The notes: generated from the letters alone by a model not told the origin. A DNA stretch of 64,000 nucleotides from Limnoperna fortunei (GCA_944474755.1 OX104123.1:21781083-21845082), one strand, 5' to 3'. Shown: positions 30,660-45,019, counted from the first letter of the stretch. Numbers and translations: made by a program.

Positions 30660-31610
30660 TTTGGCAGAAGACCTCTTTCTTTACTCAAATGACTCATTTT
30701 TAAAACTGGAAGTGACATCTTGTGCTAAGCAACAGACACAAAAGCTCATAGCATCTCATATATTTCAGAGGAACAGAGGGAAAGACCTTCTCATTCGTTC
30801 TCAGAACAAATGGCGGTTTAATTTTAATTATCGTTTTTGTCTGTATATATTATCCTATAATGGAATGAAATCAAGTTTTACGGGTGTCTTACTTATAATT
30901 GCATAATGACATAATTTTAAACATGTTTCAATAGGCAGTTCTGATTTTGTGTACTATGCAAGAACACTAAGGAACATGGACTGGAAAAGACCTTATTGTA
31001 TTTCTAATGATTATTAAGGTCTTTCCCACTACAGTGGAAAGACCTTCTTATCTTTCTTATGATAATTATTTTTTTCGTAAAAAATAGAAGCAGACAATAA
31101 GTGGGAAGAAAACTTCTCTTATCAAGACCTTCATTTGGTACATTTGGCGTTTCGGTTAATCGGTTTTATGGTGAAAACTTGAAAATCGTTAGAGACAATA
31201 AAGTAAACATATAGGTGTAACATGATGATTAGAAAAAGAACTTTAATTTGATCCAAAGATCAAAGGTCATAGGTCAAGGCCATACCATAGCAACTGACAA
31301 TTTTTTTTAGCAATCATATATTTTTATAACCAAGATGAATACAAGTGTTTAACAACCATCTATTTTTGCCTGGGGACCACATTCATTACTCAAATTACTC
31401 ATTTTTATAACTAGAAGTGACATTTTGTGCTAAGCAACAGACACAAAAGCTCATAGCATCTAATATATTTTAGAGGAACAGTGAGAAAGAACTTCTCATT
31501 TGTTCCCAGAATAAATAACGGTTTAATTTTAATTACATTTTTGTCTGTTTATATTATCATATCATGGAATGAAATCAAGTTTTACGGGTGTCTTACTTAT
31601 AATTGAATAA
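30660..31610. repeat. Direct repeat pair flanking a dispersed repeat
   Basis: A block of about 230 bp at 30680-30905 recurs at 31381-31607 (shared GCTAAGCAACAGACACAAAA, GTTTTACGGGTGTCTTACTT). Between them lies the second copy of the 24560 repeat, with a hairpin AAGGTCTTTCC/GGAAAGACCTT at 31016-31045. Probably one composite transposon-like unit. Confidence 0.65.
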
Positions 31611-31734
31611 TTATAATTTTCACGTCCTGAATGTGACAGAAATATTGCTTGATAGACGTAAAACCACATCCAAGCATTCAAAATGTTAAAACAACAAATG
31701 TCTTTAGGCGTTAGATCGTTTAAAGGTTGTATCT

Positions 31735-32960
31735 AGCACTGGCTGAGGTTCGGATTTCGAAGTTTTACTTCATTTAAATAGATTGCTAGCTCGATTTAAA
31801 TTAGATTATGGTTGCTTTATAAACAGTTCTGCTCGCAAGTCATATGTAAATTTCTTGATACAGTTTACCGTCAGGGATTGCGACTGTATCTTGTAACGTG
31901 TAGAAACACACCTGTTCAAAGTTGTATGTTGAAGCATGCGAACCTTCTTTTTATCAAAGAACAAAGCTCGCTCTGCAATTTTTTCAACTTTATTAAACTT
32001 ATATCCAACCAATCCAGTCTATAACTGTGTTTTACACCTCTTTAGGAACATTTGTAAAGAATATCATAATAAAATTCCACCTTTTGGCCTAAGAGTCAAA
32101 TCTCATTTGAAAATTCTGGTATAAATTTACACAAAAGTGTTCCTACCGAAATTCCTCCTAATTCTCTATGCTTAAAAATGCATTAAAAGTCCAAAACAAA
32201 CCTACTTACAATTTAACAGAACTTGGAATTTAATCTTACTATCCCGACCATAACGCAATTTATGCAGGTGGATAAAAGGACGGAGATAAAGTTGTTTCAG
32301 CAATGTCTAGTAAGGGCGTGTTGAAACTCCGTTTTTCATCCGCTTCTTAAATAAATCTAGTGCACGAGCATAAGCTGCTTTTCTGGCACCTTAAGTTTGT
32401 TGCCTCGTCAGATTAAGTGATTTTCAACTTCGAATTTAAATGTATATTTCTAAGTTATGGCAGACTTGTAAGAATCTCGAGGATCATAAAAATAACATAT
32501 TGATATCCAACCACTAATTCGCCATGTCGTAGAGACCAAGTATTTTTAACTGGGCGTGTCTTAGCTATACCAAGATGACACACAATTATATTTTAAATGG
32601 TGAAACACGACCTGATACTATCAAACATGTCTATGATGGACTGTGTTTGCGGCCCAAAATCTTGAACGTTATTATTCTGTATATTTTTATTTGTTTACAA
32701 CTATTGCTGGCGACAAAATTTTACAGAAAGTTTATTTGTAATAAAAATATAAATCTTTAAACATAACTATGCTGTTATTTCATTTTTAAAAATTGTTAAT
32801 TACTTTATTCGTTGTAATGTATATACCCTCATTCTATATGAGGTTTGTTTTATTTCATTTCAAAAATGTATTAAGATCAATTTATAACATTATTCACGTC
32901 CTGAATATAGCTAAAATATTGTTTACTGGTCGTTAAGCATTATTCAATCAATCAATAAAA
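31735..32960 (+). pseudogene. Decayed LINE 3' half (RT end, RNase H, tail)
   Basis: Matches the thumb, RNase H and C-terminal zinc region of the full LINE, with many frameshifts, and ends with a tail variant and TCAA repeats near 32950. Shared with 53622-54960, so it predates the gene duplication. Confidence 0.8.
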
Positions 32961-33040
32961 AAATTGCAAATACAGAAGGTATCTAAAGTTTACAACGCTC
33001 ACCTGTAGGCAAGCTGCTTCTTCATATTATTCTTTTTAGG

Positions 33041-33236
33041 AACTGGGACCATACTGGGACGGTTCCCAGTGCTCGACCCACAGAGCAGCCCAGCGCGTCC
33101 CCGGGTGGCGGATAGTGTGACCCATCCCACATCCATTTTTAGTTTACTTATTGTTCGTTAACTTGTTCCCGTCCTGAATATAGCTGCAATTCTGCTCGCT
33201 GGACATAAAGCAGACATCCAATCAATCAATCAAATT
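33041..33236 (+). mobile_element. Family B retroelement, internally deleted
   Basis: Carries the family B start (AACTGGGACCATACTGGGAC) and its LINE-like tail with TCAA repeats, but only about 190 bp in all. The paralogous site near 55030 is empty, so it inserted after the duplication. Confidence 0.75.
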
Positions 33237-34189
33237 TTTTTAGAAAAAGGAAATTCGGCTATTTGAAAGAACAATAAAGAAAATCAAGAAATAAAGATAC
33301 AATTAATCTTAATATTAGAGAATTGTAATGGAAAGGCAGTAACTTGCACAAGTTACAAGAAAAATGCGATGTGGACTAAATGTCAACGACACAATAATTA
33401 AGTCAACAGTTACACATAAATTATTCACAATTAACATTTATTTTATTTTTAACTTTTGTTAGCAACTTCGGATTTCAATAAGGCTGCGTTTTAAACTCTC
33501 CCATATCCTAATACCGTTTTTTTTGTTGTCTCTGAACTTGAAATCTTCGAAAAAGATGTTTTCGACAGCCTTTTGTTCAAATAGAAACTTTTAATGGTTT
33601 TTTTGTTCTAATTACATCGATGTTATTTTTTATGTAATGAATTAGCCGTAATATTTTTATACATTACTATATCAAAAAGTAACCAAAATTCCGAACGACT
33701 TTCTTGGTGCAAGGGATATTAAAACAAAAAAAACACATTTCAATTGCGATGAGATAACAGTGATCGCATGCGTCTAACAAGAATTTAATTTGGCGCTGCC
33801 TAATTAAAAAGGGATCTTGTCATGTTAACACAACACTGATTGATTTATTAGGTGCGTATGTCCAGCTACTAGTATTTCAGCTATATCCAGGTAGAGGTAA
33901 AATTAACAAATAATAAAATTATTTTGGACAGGAAATGAACTGACAAAATTTGATTAAAACTAAAGAAGTGTTAATAGTTAGGTTGGGACGGAGAAGTATC
34001 CCAAGGCAGTGAAGAGCGCCACGGGTTTATCTACAGTTCAGTATTGGCCTGGAGTAGATATTTCAGACAATTTTAACTTCTATAATCTATACTTGGACCA
34101 TACTGCGAGTATTTACATTACTCGACCCCCATACATAGTCACCGCGTCAGAGATGGCGAATTATAGAGGGCCTTTTTGTTTGCAGGGTT

Positions 34190-34620
34190 TTGATTGATCC
34201 TATGTTTACTTCATGTAAAGCGAGCAGTCATTCAGCTATATTTACAATGCGAACAAGTTTAAAATAACAAATCAATTGACATAAGGGGTGGAATGGAACA
34301 TAGGGAACACCATTTTGACTGGCGCTGGATAGTATAGAATATTGGGTAGGGGCGGAGAATTTAGCTTTTTGTAACGGTTACAATAAGAGTCCTCTTTTTT
34401 TCAAATCTATAACAGGAAAGGGATCTATTGTGCGATGGAGTTTGGCACTCTCCAAAAAATATTACCCACTATGCTCCGCGGCAAGGTTTTGCGTATTGTG
34501 TCCTCACCACTTCAACGAGAGAATCTCCCATATCCGTCCCGCTGAGAAGCTCTGTGGGTCGAGCACTAGAAACCCCCTCCAGTATAGTCCCAGTGTTGAA
34601 TTGGGTTTGAAGGTCATAAT
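34190..34620 (-). mobile_element. Old family B element
   Basis: GCGAGCAGTCATTCAGCTATATTTAC through GGTCGAGCACTAGAAACC matches family B with many changes. The same decayed copy is at 56110-56480 in the other duplication unit. Confidence 0.6.
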
Positions 34621-36960
34621 ACTTAAGGCCTGAAAGAAGACCGAAATATTAGTATTAACGTGTTTGGACGATGAAGACCTCCTTTTTAGACTTTCTAAAA
34701 AAGAAGGTCAATAAAGCTCATGCGACTTTCCTAGTGACCAACAAACAGATAAATGACAAGCAGATTTGTGTTTTTTCTCTAAAGTTTTACCATGCTATGA
34801 TAGCTCACAATACTATCCACAGCTCATATCAAGTGAGAGGATAGAGGAGGAGACCTTTTGAAGGTGGGATTTTTATGATTTTAATACGGAAAGCCTGAAT
34901 AGGACCAAGGTGGACTATTTGTTTCGGTTGATTGGATGTTTGCTTTACGTCTAGGGAACTTAATGCAGCTATATACAGTACAAGAACAAGTTAACAAACG
35001 AAAAATCGACAAAAGAAAGGGGTGGCATGGGAAATTGGAAACACTATTAGGTAGGGGCGGAAAATCTAGTCGTTTGTAGCGGCTACAATGAGTGCTAGTA
35101 GTTTGGAGGATAAAGACCTCTTTTGTAGATTTACAGAGCGGGAACGCTCAATATAACGCTTACGAATTGCCAAAAGATCCCGTCGGATAGACAACATGCA
35201 ACCTTTTTGGTACTTTTATAAAGAAAAATATAATAACTACATCAATCTGCATTATGCAAAATAGAAAAAGCAACCAATAAAATACGGTCTGTTTTTGCCT
35301 GGATGTATGATAAAATGAAGGCCTTTGGTTTTTCATTCCTTTTACGGAACTAATTATATAACAACATTAACTAATACACCTGGCTTGCTATTATGTTTTT
35401 GTTCTTGTACTCCGAAAATACTCAATTTTAATTTTAGCGTCAGCAATCATTGATCAAGAAAGTTAAATTGTAGAATAATGTCTGGCTAGCAGTATTACAT
35501 CAATTTGTAGTACAATAACAGGTGTAGTAAAAAAAAATAACTTCACTGACATAAGAAAGCGTTGACTGAAGCACATTTTTAATGAAGCGTGGTAGCATTG
35601 AGAAATGCAAAAAATTATTCTTAAACTTCTGTAACGGCTTAAACCAACAGAAATCTGGGATACTGATGAAAGAAATACGAAATGTAAATATAAACAAATC
35701 AATTAAATATATGTTTATTTGTTTTGAATGATGTTTAAGCCACTTTACGCTATTTTTTAACCTGTTACGGTGTAATTTATTGGGACCCTTTAAGGTTTAA
35801 GTTGAAAACACATTTCCTTAAGTGAGACTAGAGATCGCATCGCAATCTACAATATATTACTACAATTCGCCTTCTCTCGTCAGCATCCAGTAAAAGAATC
35901 TATTGAACGTGAGATGTGGCTGTGTCGAAGGTTTAGGTATTTTGAACTATACTTCCAACCCGCCCACTTGAAAAAAGTTTCTTTCTTTTATCCGCCTTAC
36001 GATGACATTCAGCGCAGCTCTGTTAATCCCTACTATCATCCACAAAGGCACCACCCAACCAGTGAGCGCTAAATTTTTAGGGTACAAATTTAATAAACAA
36101 TAATTCTTCCGGGAAAGAGTTGACCTGACTAGAACAAATTATGACTTCCATCTAAACAAATATGGAGGGGAGTTAACCATGTATTCAGTTAGAACGAGCC
36201 CGGTCTCTTTCAAAAAATTACAAAAAGTGTCGTGGCACTCTCCCAACACGTTATCTGCTGTTGTCCTAAGACAGGCTTCCTACAAGTAACCTAAAACCTC
36301 ACTTCTTCAGCTTGTCTTCCTCTATTTACCTTCCGCCAACACGTGGGGCCCCAGCGTAAAAACACAGCTAAATTTTAATGAAAGAGGTATTTGATGGTAA
36401 ATATATTTTGACTAATAATCAAAGATATTATATCCATCTGATGTTTATTGTCAAGATGTTTACGTGACATAAACGACCTACGCATGTAATATAAACACTT
36501 TGACTTAAAACTTTTATTTATATTAGAATTATGATGTGTTAAAGGGCAAATCCGGTTACAGATGCACAAGATTATAAGTGCTGTAATTATCTAATAATGA
36601 CAATCTATGCAGGATACATCTTCTTTATGTATGCGCAAAATTAGATTTTATGGCAGCCAGCAATTTACGAACAATTATTACTCAACGATGAAAATTTTTA
36701 TCGATTGCTTTCCGTTTTGAAAGCAATCATTCTTTAAAGAATAAATAAAAATTCTGGTCCTGTAGTTTGTTTTAAAAAAAAACATTTCTCCGTATGAGAT
36801 AATGCAAATGAAGCAAGCAGTGTCCGCCTCGTGCCGGAAAACCACAAAAAATGTTAAAGTACAAACAAATTAGTGCTACCCTACACCTGGCTGTTCTTGA
36901 TACTTTTGATCTGTAATAATCATGCATTCCTAATAAACATTTATTGATTGGATGATTTTT
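34621..36960. other. Upstream DNA of gene copy 2 without recognised gene
   Basis: Aligned over most of its length with 56480-58455 upstream of copy 3. Another decayed family B-like segment is near 34925-35140. No exon is supported. Long conservation alone follows from recent duplication. Confidence 0.45.
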
Positions 36961-36970
36961 GTGTGCCATG

Positions 36971-37039
36971 CTATATAAAGACGAATTCTTCATACGCCAC
37001 TTACAAGTCTCAAAGACCTAGTCGAATTTAAGACTGAAA
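36971..37039 (+). promoter_or_regulatory. TATA box and 5' UTR exon of gene copy 2
   Basis: CTATATAAAG at 36971-36980 is followed about 25-30 bases later by a short conserved segment that ends in GAAA before a strong GTAAGT donor at 37040. The matching acceptor is CAACAG just before 38034, giving a 5' UTR intron of about 1 kb. Copy 3 has the same layout. The start site is estimated from the TATA box, not seen. Confidence 0.6.
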
Positions 37040-38067
37040 GTAAGTATAATTAAATGCAAATTTAAAAACGTTTAATGTTTGACCGTATCTTTGTTAATTT
37101 TAAATAAGAATGTAGCATTTTTTGCAAACATGTCCATGATTGTAGCTTTGTTCACGTAGGAATGTCTAAAATCAAAATATTTTACGAGGTCAAGGGCTAA
37201 CAAATTACCACTAATATTTTACTGCAGACTGAGACTGTCTGACTCGCGTTTGTTTTGAAAGGATTGTTCTCATGTTGAAGCTCGGCTGTTTTCAAATTGT
37301 ACTACGGCTTTTATAAGAGTGACTACTTCAGAAATAAAATACATAATATAAAGAAATGGAAGTGACGTAAGAAGTACTCTAATATGACGCGCTTTGAACG
37401 CTTTGAGACCACAACCCAGTTGAAAAAGATTTATGTATGAGCATCACACGACGGGTAGTGCTTGTCTCTAAGGGCTGTTAAATTATGAAATTAATGTCGA
37501 CTCGTACGCTGATGCGATTGACGTACTGATCTTATAAAAGTAAACACGAGCTTTAATTATCCGCTACAATATATTGTGTGTTTCTTCGACGAATCGGCCA
37601 GCAAATGGTGTTGACTATATACGATATTTTTGAAGTGCCGTTATTGTTGTTATAGAAAAGAAAATATTACATTGACAGTAATAAAACACCGCGATTTCTC
37701 AGTGAAATAAATTCTGGGTAATCATATGTGAAATAAATTGAGTTTTTTTCATTCCCCGAAAGTGACGTCAAAATGAGTGTCTTAAACGACGTCTCTATTA
37801 AACATTGACGTGCAAGAACATTTAAAACAAAGTTCCTTTAAGTTTTCGGCGATATATTAAATTTTCTTGCACTTGTGTAATTTGACGCATTCTACGGTAC
37901 CCGTGATCATATTTGCATTCGGCGCAATTGATTATTCTACAATACTTTACTGAGGGAATTATTTTTTTAATAATTATCTTAAAAATTGTTTTTCTTAGTG
38001 CAATTTTCTAATTTTTATAACTTCTCTCAACAGCAAACCCGATTGCGATTGTTTGTGTGCAAGAAAG

Positions 38068-41000
38068 ATGTGCAACTATCTTCAACTGGTGTCAGTTTTG
38101 ACGATTTTTTCAGGTATATCCCTTAACTTCTAATTACAACGTTCCCAAGTGGTCATTTAAGAGCTTAGGATATTAAATCTATCAAACACAGCCAACTTTT
38201 ACATCAAAAGTTTGATTTTTCTTTCGTTTTAGGAACAAACGGACTTACTATGTTTGTCTGATATAAAATACTTTTTTAATTTGTTTTAGCAAATAACATT
38301 ACCAACAGTGTCGTTACACTTAAATCTACAGATTAATTATTTGCTTGCTTAACTTCCAGTGAGCAGTATTTTCGCAATATTAATCCAATTAAAAAGTTAG
38401 CAAGTTTCCAGAACAAGAAAGGGGGCCTTTGTTGCGCAAGGAGTGTTAACTGTAAAAACAAATTGCCTACCAATGTCTGCAGACATACCTACCGTATTAC
38501 AATATTCAGATTGCTTTTCCTTTCCGCCACCGCGGTAGTAAGATGTGTTATTGTTGATCTGCGGTAGTTTTGACATAGATACAAAAATGTACAAATATCT
38601 TTCAAAAAGTCGTCAATATATAAGTGAATTTTTATATAACCTGATATTGCCTATGCATTCTATAATATCACGTGACCACTTCTTATTGATTTATGTAGTG
38701 TGTAGCGGTTATCACTGTCCACCTCCGACAACCTTGTTTATAAACGGTAGAATGTTAGACTTTAGCTGCCCGCCGGGGTATAACGTCATCAGAAACGCTA
38801 CAACAGGATGGTGTGTACCCGGTAAGTTTTAATTATTCTTTCACGAGAATATTGTTGTTCAATACCAAATTTTAAAAAATCATTAAGGCTACAACCTTTA
38901 TTTTATGTACCTAGTTCAGCTTTGTTTTGTGTATTAAACTTAACAAAATAGCTTCACAAAAATCGAGACAGTACATCATATTTTTATGTCAGTAGTAAAA
39001 ACTAATCGCTTTTAGAAACAGAGTATTTTATCATTACAAAACGACGATAGGTGGGAATAATTAGAGCGTTTTATAAAAAGGTCGTGAATGAATGAAGGTA
39101 AAAAACAATACCGAACGCTAAGGAAAATGTCAAGACAAATAAAAGTCCAAGAAACTTTTGAACCAACACTCAAAAATAAAGCAACTACAGCAATGTTCCT
39201 GACTTTGTACAGGCATTTCAGACAAAATGGTAGCTTCAACCAGACTTTTCGGCAATGTTTTAGAATTAATTACAGTTCGAAAGGTAAAGCGAGATATATT
39301 TCAGCTATGTTCCATATAGAACAAATTAGGAACAATGAATTATCTTGCTGATCGTGCTATTAAGTTCTACATTTGTTTTAAAGCTTTACCCGATTGCTCA
39401 AACGACATGGAAGATCCACCATTCAACTCCACGTGTAGATGTAATAATCAAACGACAGTTGTTGGAGGGAGAGGCGAAATTGATTGTGCTGGTAAGTTTT
39501 TCATAATTTATAGCCGGGATCAATCAGCTATGCTTCCTAAGAGTGCAAGGTTAATAGAATATCGACCTATTTTTCGTTTTATTGTTTAATTTCTTTTGAG
39601 AATATATCGCCACGATTCAATATGCGAAACACTAATTTTCTGTATATCACATGTAACGAAAACTGAAATATTTTTAAATTGATACATTTGATTAGTTGCT
39701 TACTTCCTGTCCAGCAAGCAGTATTTGCAGCAATATTATGATCAAGTAACAAACACATAATCAGTTGAAAATGGTTGTTGACAAACGGGTTAAGACATAC
39801 AATGTATTTTGGTAAGTGTTATAAACCTATTCCATTTTGAACTTCTTTAACCTGCATTGTGCGTAACATTTTCAAAACAAGCTAACCAATATGAACTCAG
39901 ACAATGCCTTCCGTATTGTATAGTAACTAGTAAACCTCTGACAAAAATGACACACACTATCCGCCAGGTCAGCCTTCCAAATACACATCAAATGTGATTT
40001 AATTACACGGTTTTAGCTTCAAGTTCAGCTAGCAAAATTTCAGCTGGTATTCAGAACGATAGGGCGTCCCCTAGCCGCTACCTGGGCACGCGCTTGGCAG
40101 ATCTGTTTGTCGAGAAATGTATTAAACAAAATGGAAATTCCCTTTTATAAATATTATTTATTTAAGTTTGTATAAATTTACTTCAGATGTTAGAAGGAAA
40201 TCTGTAAGTATTGTTCATTTCATTTGAAGCTCATTCCGCTTGGTTGTTGATTTCTAATGTATGCTAATATTTTACATGAATATAATTATATTTTTTTTTC
40301 TAATGATGTTTTTTGTACTTCTACACAATTTAACTACGCTTATTTTGAAATATAAGGTCGATGTTTTAAATTCAGCTTTATATTTAAATTTCATTTACAT
40401 TTGAGATTTTGATTCATTATTAGTTGCTTAAAACCACAGAAGACGTTTGCTTTAAGAATACTGCAAAAGGAAAATTATTCTGTGGTATATAAATTGTAGA
40501 ATTTGTGTTGTTCGATTAATGATTGTGCAGCTAACGAATGCTGTGCGGTAGCTGCCCCTGGGAAAGCTGTAGGAGTATGCAGAAGACTTGGATCGACAAA
40601 CGAAAGTAAGTTTATACTTTATACACATAGATTGTTTTTTGGTTAACAATTAGGTTTGTATTTTATAGAAATATATATACGGTATCAGATTTTGTTTGAG
40701 TGGTGTGTAAACCAACTTTTAGAAATTTTTAGTTATAACAAGTCGTCCAAATTGTGTTTTTTTGGGAGGGGTGGGGGTGGAAGCCGTGTACCAAGAGAAA
40801 ACCCCTACCTTCGGAAGGAAAACTTAAAAAAACTAGTCAATAAATTTATGTCGAAAACACGCTGCCTGCTTTGAGGTGGGAATTTTAAACTATCAAATGC
40901 AACATATATCCATAATCTTGTATCGCATCTGTATAAAATATTTGTTTGTGTGAATGGTGTTTTAACGCCACTTTCAGCAATTTTCAGCTATTTCATGGCG

Positions 41001-42598
41001 TCCAGTTTTTATTGGGGGAGGAAGCCGGAGTACCCGGAGAGAACCCCCGACCTGCGGTAGGAAAACTGGCAATCCTTGTCAATTAAGATTGGAGTCGAGT
41101 ACACCTGTATAAAATAAAGAAATAATTTAGACTACATCCGCCGTGATGTCATCTATTTGGAATGCAGACAATGCTTGCAAAATGTTTTTAGTATAACTTC
41201 AAATAAAACCTAAAATAACAAACTATTAAATAAAATATTTACTTATTTATTAAAAATGACGTTGATATAGTAGAAAATTGCTAAGATTGGGGTTACACCC
41301 TTATCAAACAAATAAACAAACATACATCTACATACATATAAGTAATAAATTAACGTTGAGAAGGATGTGAACCTTTTTCGATTTAAACAAGAAAATTAAC
41401 AAACAACTGGAATGAGAATTTTTGACTGAATGTTGGCTTTACGTCCAGGGAGAAATATTAAGAGGTGGTGGACCAAAGGGAACTAAATTTTGACATACCA
41501 TAGAATATGGAGAATTGGTTAGGAACGGAAAATTTAAGATTTTTGTAGAAGTTTAAATGAGCCTAATCTTTCTATTTCTAAAAGTGGTATTTATCATGCA
41601 AGAAAGAAGACCGTCTGTTGACCGCGGTCAGGCTTTCCGTATGCTTACACCAACAAGATGGTTTCCCATATCCGCCACTTAGAAACGCGATGGGCAGCTT
41701 GGTAGAGCGAGCACAAAGAACCCTGGAAAAATTTCTACACAAAAGTGTTGTAGCATACGCTGTGCACAAGGTGCTCTAAAGTTACTTAGGTGTAGTTATA
41801 ATTTGCGATATCTCTTGGAACTGTTAATGTTTTGAAAATACATCTGTTTGAATATTTAATTTCAGGATGCAATATCTTTGTAAGCAGTGATAAAAGAAAT
41901 GTTGGTTATTGTGATTGTTTTGCTCCTCTAAAATGCAGATACAATCTTGCTGATGACGCAACCGGTACGTTTGTTATTTAATTTTGCTATCAGTTAATAA
42001 TTGATTGATTTGATGGTCCGCGATAAGACTTTCCGTATTATGACCTGACAATCCCCCCCACCCCAAATAGACATCCCCTAAATTATCGTTATCGTTATTT
42101 CATATTCCGGTAAATAGGTCTCTTCATATCAATAATATTTGATACCCAATTAAATTAATTGGCTGTGCAACTGTCTGTGTCGAGCACTGAAAAGCCTTTT
42201 CTTTATCCCGACTTCCGACATGCATTTTTAGAGAGCCTTTTTTAGTGTTTTTAAGAAGTCATGGATTAGATTTTTTACTGTCTTTGTTTTATCACTCGTT
42301 TTAAATGCGTATTTGTCAAGGATAAACTTTTTATGCTTTGACATCTTTGATATAGAATTTGTATTTTTATTAAGTACATACACTGCACTTATGTATAACT
42401 GCACACAGCTGATGTTAAATTTGGCAATTAAGTTTTTTTTATAAATAATAATATTGGTAAACATCGGGTATTAGTCCTTATTCATATTGTCAAAATGTTC
42501 TTACATTAAATTCTGTATTGTATTTTTATGCACTATTGAGTCTTTATTGTGTCTTAATGCACAATTTTGTTATTTTTGTAGGTATTTGCGGACCTTGA
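38068..42598 (+). CDS. Secreted cysteine-rich protein with prokineticin-like C-terminus, copy 2 (complete)
   Basis: Coding exons: 38068-38113, 38699-38821, 39384-39491, 40531-40605, 41866-41964, 42582-42598. Lengths and phases are identical to copy 1. The protein differs from copy 1 only at a few positions in exon 2 (for example IRNATTGWC against LRNGTSGWC). The exon starting at 41866 matches its copy 1 counterpart base for base, while introns differ by many substitutions and indels, so coding sequence is under constraint or gene conversion. Intron 2 is only about 560 bp here, which makes this the compact reference for the family. It lies inside the segmental duplication with its own TATA box and 5' UTR exon. 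An ATTAAA shortly after the TGA may serve as polyadenylation signal. Confidence 0.87.
40945..41107 (-). mobile_element. tRNA-derived SINE (family A), 5'-truncated
   Basis: Body and 3' tail complement (GAATGGTGTTTTAACGCCAC to GATTGGAGTCGAGTACACC) without the tRNA head. It is missing at the matching place in copies 1 and 3, where CATCTGTGAAAAATAAAG-type sequence is uninterrupted, so it is copy 2-specific. Confidence 0.75.
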
Positions 42599-43283
42599 AA
42601 TTGGAATGTAATGTGTCATATGAACTGAAAAGTTATTAAAACAAATTTTACCATCTTGAAGTTTGTATTTACTCGTATCACATAACATTAGGTTATTTAG
42701 CGTGCAATCGGCATCCATTACCCTATTTTCCGATAAGTTAGTAATCTTGGCTAACATATTACCCACTCAATGCCCAAACACAATTGAATATTAACGTATT
42801 TTCAAGACAACAATATGTTAAGGACGTTAACTTTTTTGTAGCGGCTAAAAAGAGCCTACTTCTATTAAAATCTATAAAAGGGGTTCTTTATCGTGCCACT
42901 CTCTTAAAACGTTACCCAATATGGTCCGCGGTACGGCTTTCTGTATCATTACCTGACAACCCCAGCCAAAACGAGTGGGCACAGCTGTGTGGATAGAGAG
43001 CATAGTGAACCCTCACAGTATTTTCCCCGCGTGATCAATAGAAGATGAATAACTACATAAACCACTGTCCCATAAGAATTCTTGAACGGTACGGTTTAGA
43101 ATTGTTATAAGAAGATCAGGACGAACCAAAATGTACTTTTTGTATATCATTTGATGTTCAAAGCACATCCATTGTGCCAGTCCCATTATTTATTAAAATT
43201 TGGATGAGTACATACAAAGTTAATATATGAAAGATTTTCTATTCACTTGTTTCCCCAAGACTTATTTTTAAATACAATAACTT

Positions 43284-43964
43284 GGGGCATCTGAGCTATT
43301 CTCATCACATGGCGTCCGTCGTTGCCGTAGTCGGCTGTCAACTTTTCACATTACAATTTCCTTCTCCATAACTGCTACGCCATCGCAATAAAACATGGCC
43401 GGAATGCTCATTGGTTGGTTGTACTTTTTATTGATCACGTATTTAACATGGCTTCTGAGGCAATCAATGCGTTTTGACTGGTTCAATTTAAAATAATCTC
43501 ACAAACTGCTGGTCAGATCGATTCCAAATACTGCATAATTGTCCTTTAATGGTTGTCAATAAGTTTTAGTGCCGATCCAAAATTCAAAAATACCGCCACG
43601 GTGGCACAAAGCTTAACATAGGACCTCATGAAAAAACATACAAACAACATCTTTTACGAAACTGTTCCACACAATTCAATCAAAGCATACAGAAATAGAG
43701 AAGTGGTGTATTATTTTGAGTTTTCAGGGCCGATTGGAAATTTAACATGGCTGCCAGCTTTAAATGTACTCTAAATGCCCGAGACTTCAAAAATCTATCT
43801 GTGAAAGTATTGTTATATTGTAAAAATGTACTAAGATGGATCTTTTCTAATTTTTAGAATTTTTTGTGACGATCCAAATTTAAACACGGTCACAACATAT
43901 CTTAACACATGACAGGTATACAAACTGCACCTCCCCAAAAAGACCTCGGGGCACTGGAGAATAG
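43284..43964. other. Spacer DNA with a dispersed-repeat-like block
   Basis: CATGGCGTCCGTCGTTGCCG and the CTTCTCCATAACTGC segment look like a repeat type common in bivalve genomes, recalled by sight only. No gene is supported. Confidence 0.4.
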
Positions 43965-44260
43965 GCCACAGCTTCTTCAGCTTGCAGTAAGAGTCTGCCA
44001 ATAGACAATATTTGCCGTGTGGTGCGATATGCGTCAATTACAGGATGGGATTTTAGAAGGCTGTTCTTGATAACCTACTGAATCCTTATTTTTTTCTAGG
44101 CGGGAAATCGAGACAGCTCCGACTTCCATGAATAGGCATGTCTAGTCTTGCCCTTTATGAATCCTTCTCATTTAAGCTACAATATTACATTTTTTCCTTT
44201 CAAATTATGGAAATTCTTTCTTCAGACAGCTTCCTTACCCAATTCGCCAAGAATAACTGG
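43965..44260 (+). repeat. Fragment of the LINE 5' UTR module
   Basis: CTTGCAGTAAGAGTCTGCC, TTGCCGTGTGGTGCGA, TTACAGGATGGGA, GAATCCTTCTCATTTAAGC and GACAGCTTCCTT occur in the same order as in the LINE 5' UTR (15850-16140, other strand), but diverged. No ORF1 follows. Confidence 0.7.
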
Positions 44261-44559
44261 AAAAGTGATTGAACAAAATGAATACAATTTAAACTTGTGT
44301 TTTTAAAGAACTTATTGATGACGAGTAAATACTTTTTAGTTTACAATTGACGCATTGATGCTACTTTATTTCTTTATGTAATACACATTCTCCCGCACGT
44401 TCTCTCTTTTATGTATCAAAAAGTCTGTTTCTTTACCTGAAATCCTAGTAGTAGTTAGAATTTTGAAACCAATGATTTTATAAGTGTTACTACAAGATCT
44501 GGACAGAAATGTTGAGATCCCGTCCATCGTGCGAACCTCGACGTGTTTAGAAAATATGA

Positions 44560-44920
44560 TTTGATTAGATGTTTCCTTTACGTCTAGCGAGTAATATTTC
44601 AGCTATATTGAGGACAATAACTTAATCAATTTATAAAAAAATGAACCAAAGGAAAAAAAATTCAATGCACTGGAAAAGTATGAGGTATGGTTAGGGGCGG
44701 AAAAATAAGCCTTTTGTAGCTGCTAAAACGAGCTTACTATTATTGATAGCTACAAAAAGCGTGCAAAGAGCGTGAGACTCTCCGAACACGCTATCGACTG
44801 TAGTCGCAGTCATGCTGTCCGTACTTTATCCCCAACGATATATTCGCCACCTGGGGACGCGCTGAGCACAGTAAACACTCATCGTATAGTTTGAGAATTT
44901 TGGAAGAATATGGTTTGGAT
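44560..44920 (-). mobile_element. Old family B element
   Basis: GTTTCCTTTACGTCTAGCGAG, AGCTATATTGAGGACA, GGTTAGGGGCGG and ACCTGGGGACGCGCTGAGC match family B with heavy decay. Confidence 0.55.
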
Positions 44921-45019
44921 TTTTTCTCTTTTATTCGTCAAACAAAATAGTAAACTATAAGGTTGCACGCTCATAGGTTAGAGCTTGCAGTCAACTATGC
45001 CATGAACAATGTCTGTAAG

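Larger units (their letters stand above)
31860..43283 (+). repeat. Segmental duplication unit containing gene copy 2
   Basis: Aligns in order with 53622-64000, offset by about 21.4-21.8 kb and interrupted by indels. Its right boundary is set by loss of similarity between 43283 and the sequence after copy 1 (about 22095). The left boundary lies inside a LINE remnant. About 5 kb of upstream DNA plus the whole gene were copied. Confidence 0.75.

Noticed and set aside
31806..32124. Several 60-70 codon frames on both strands
   Set aside because: They are pieces of a frameshifted LINE fragment or its complement.
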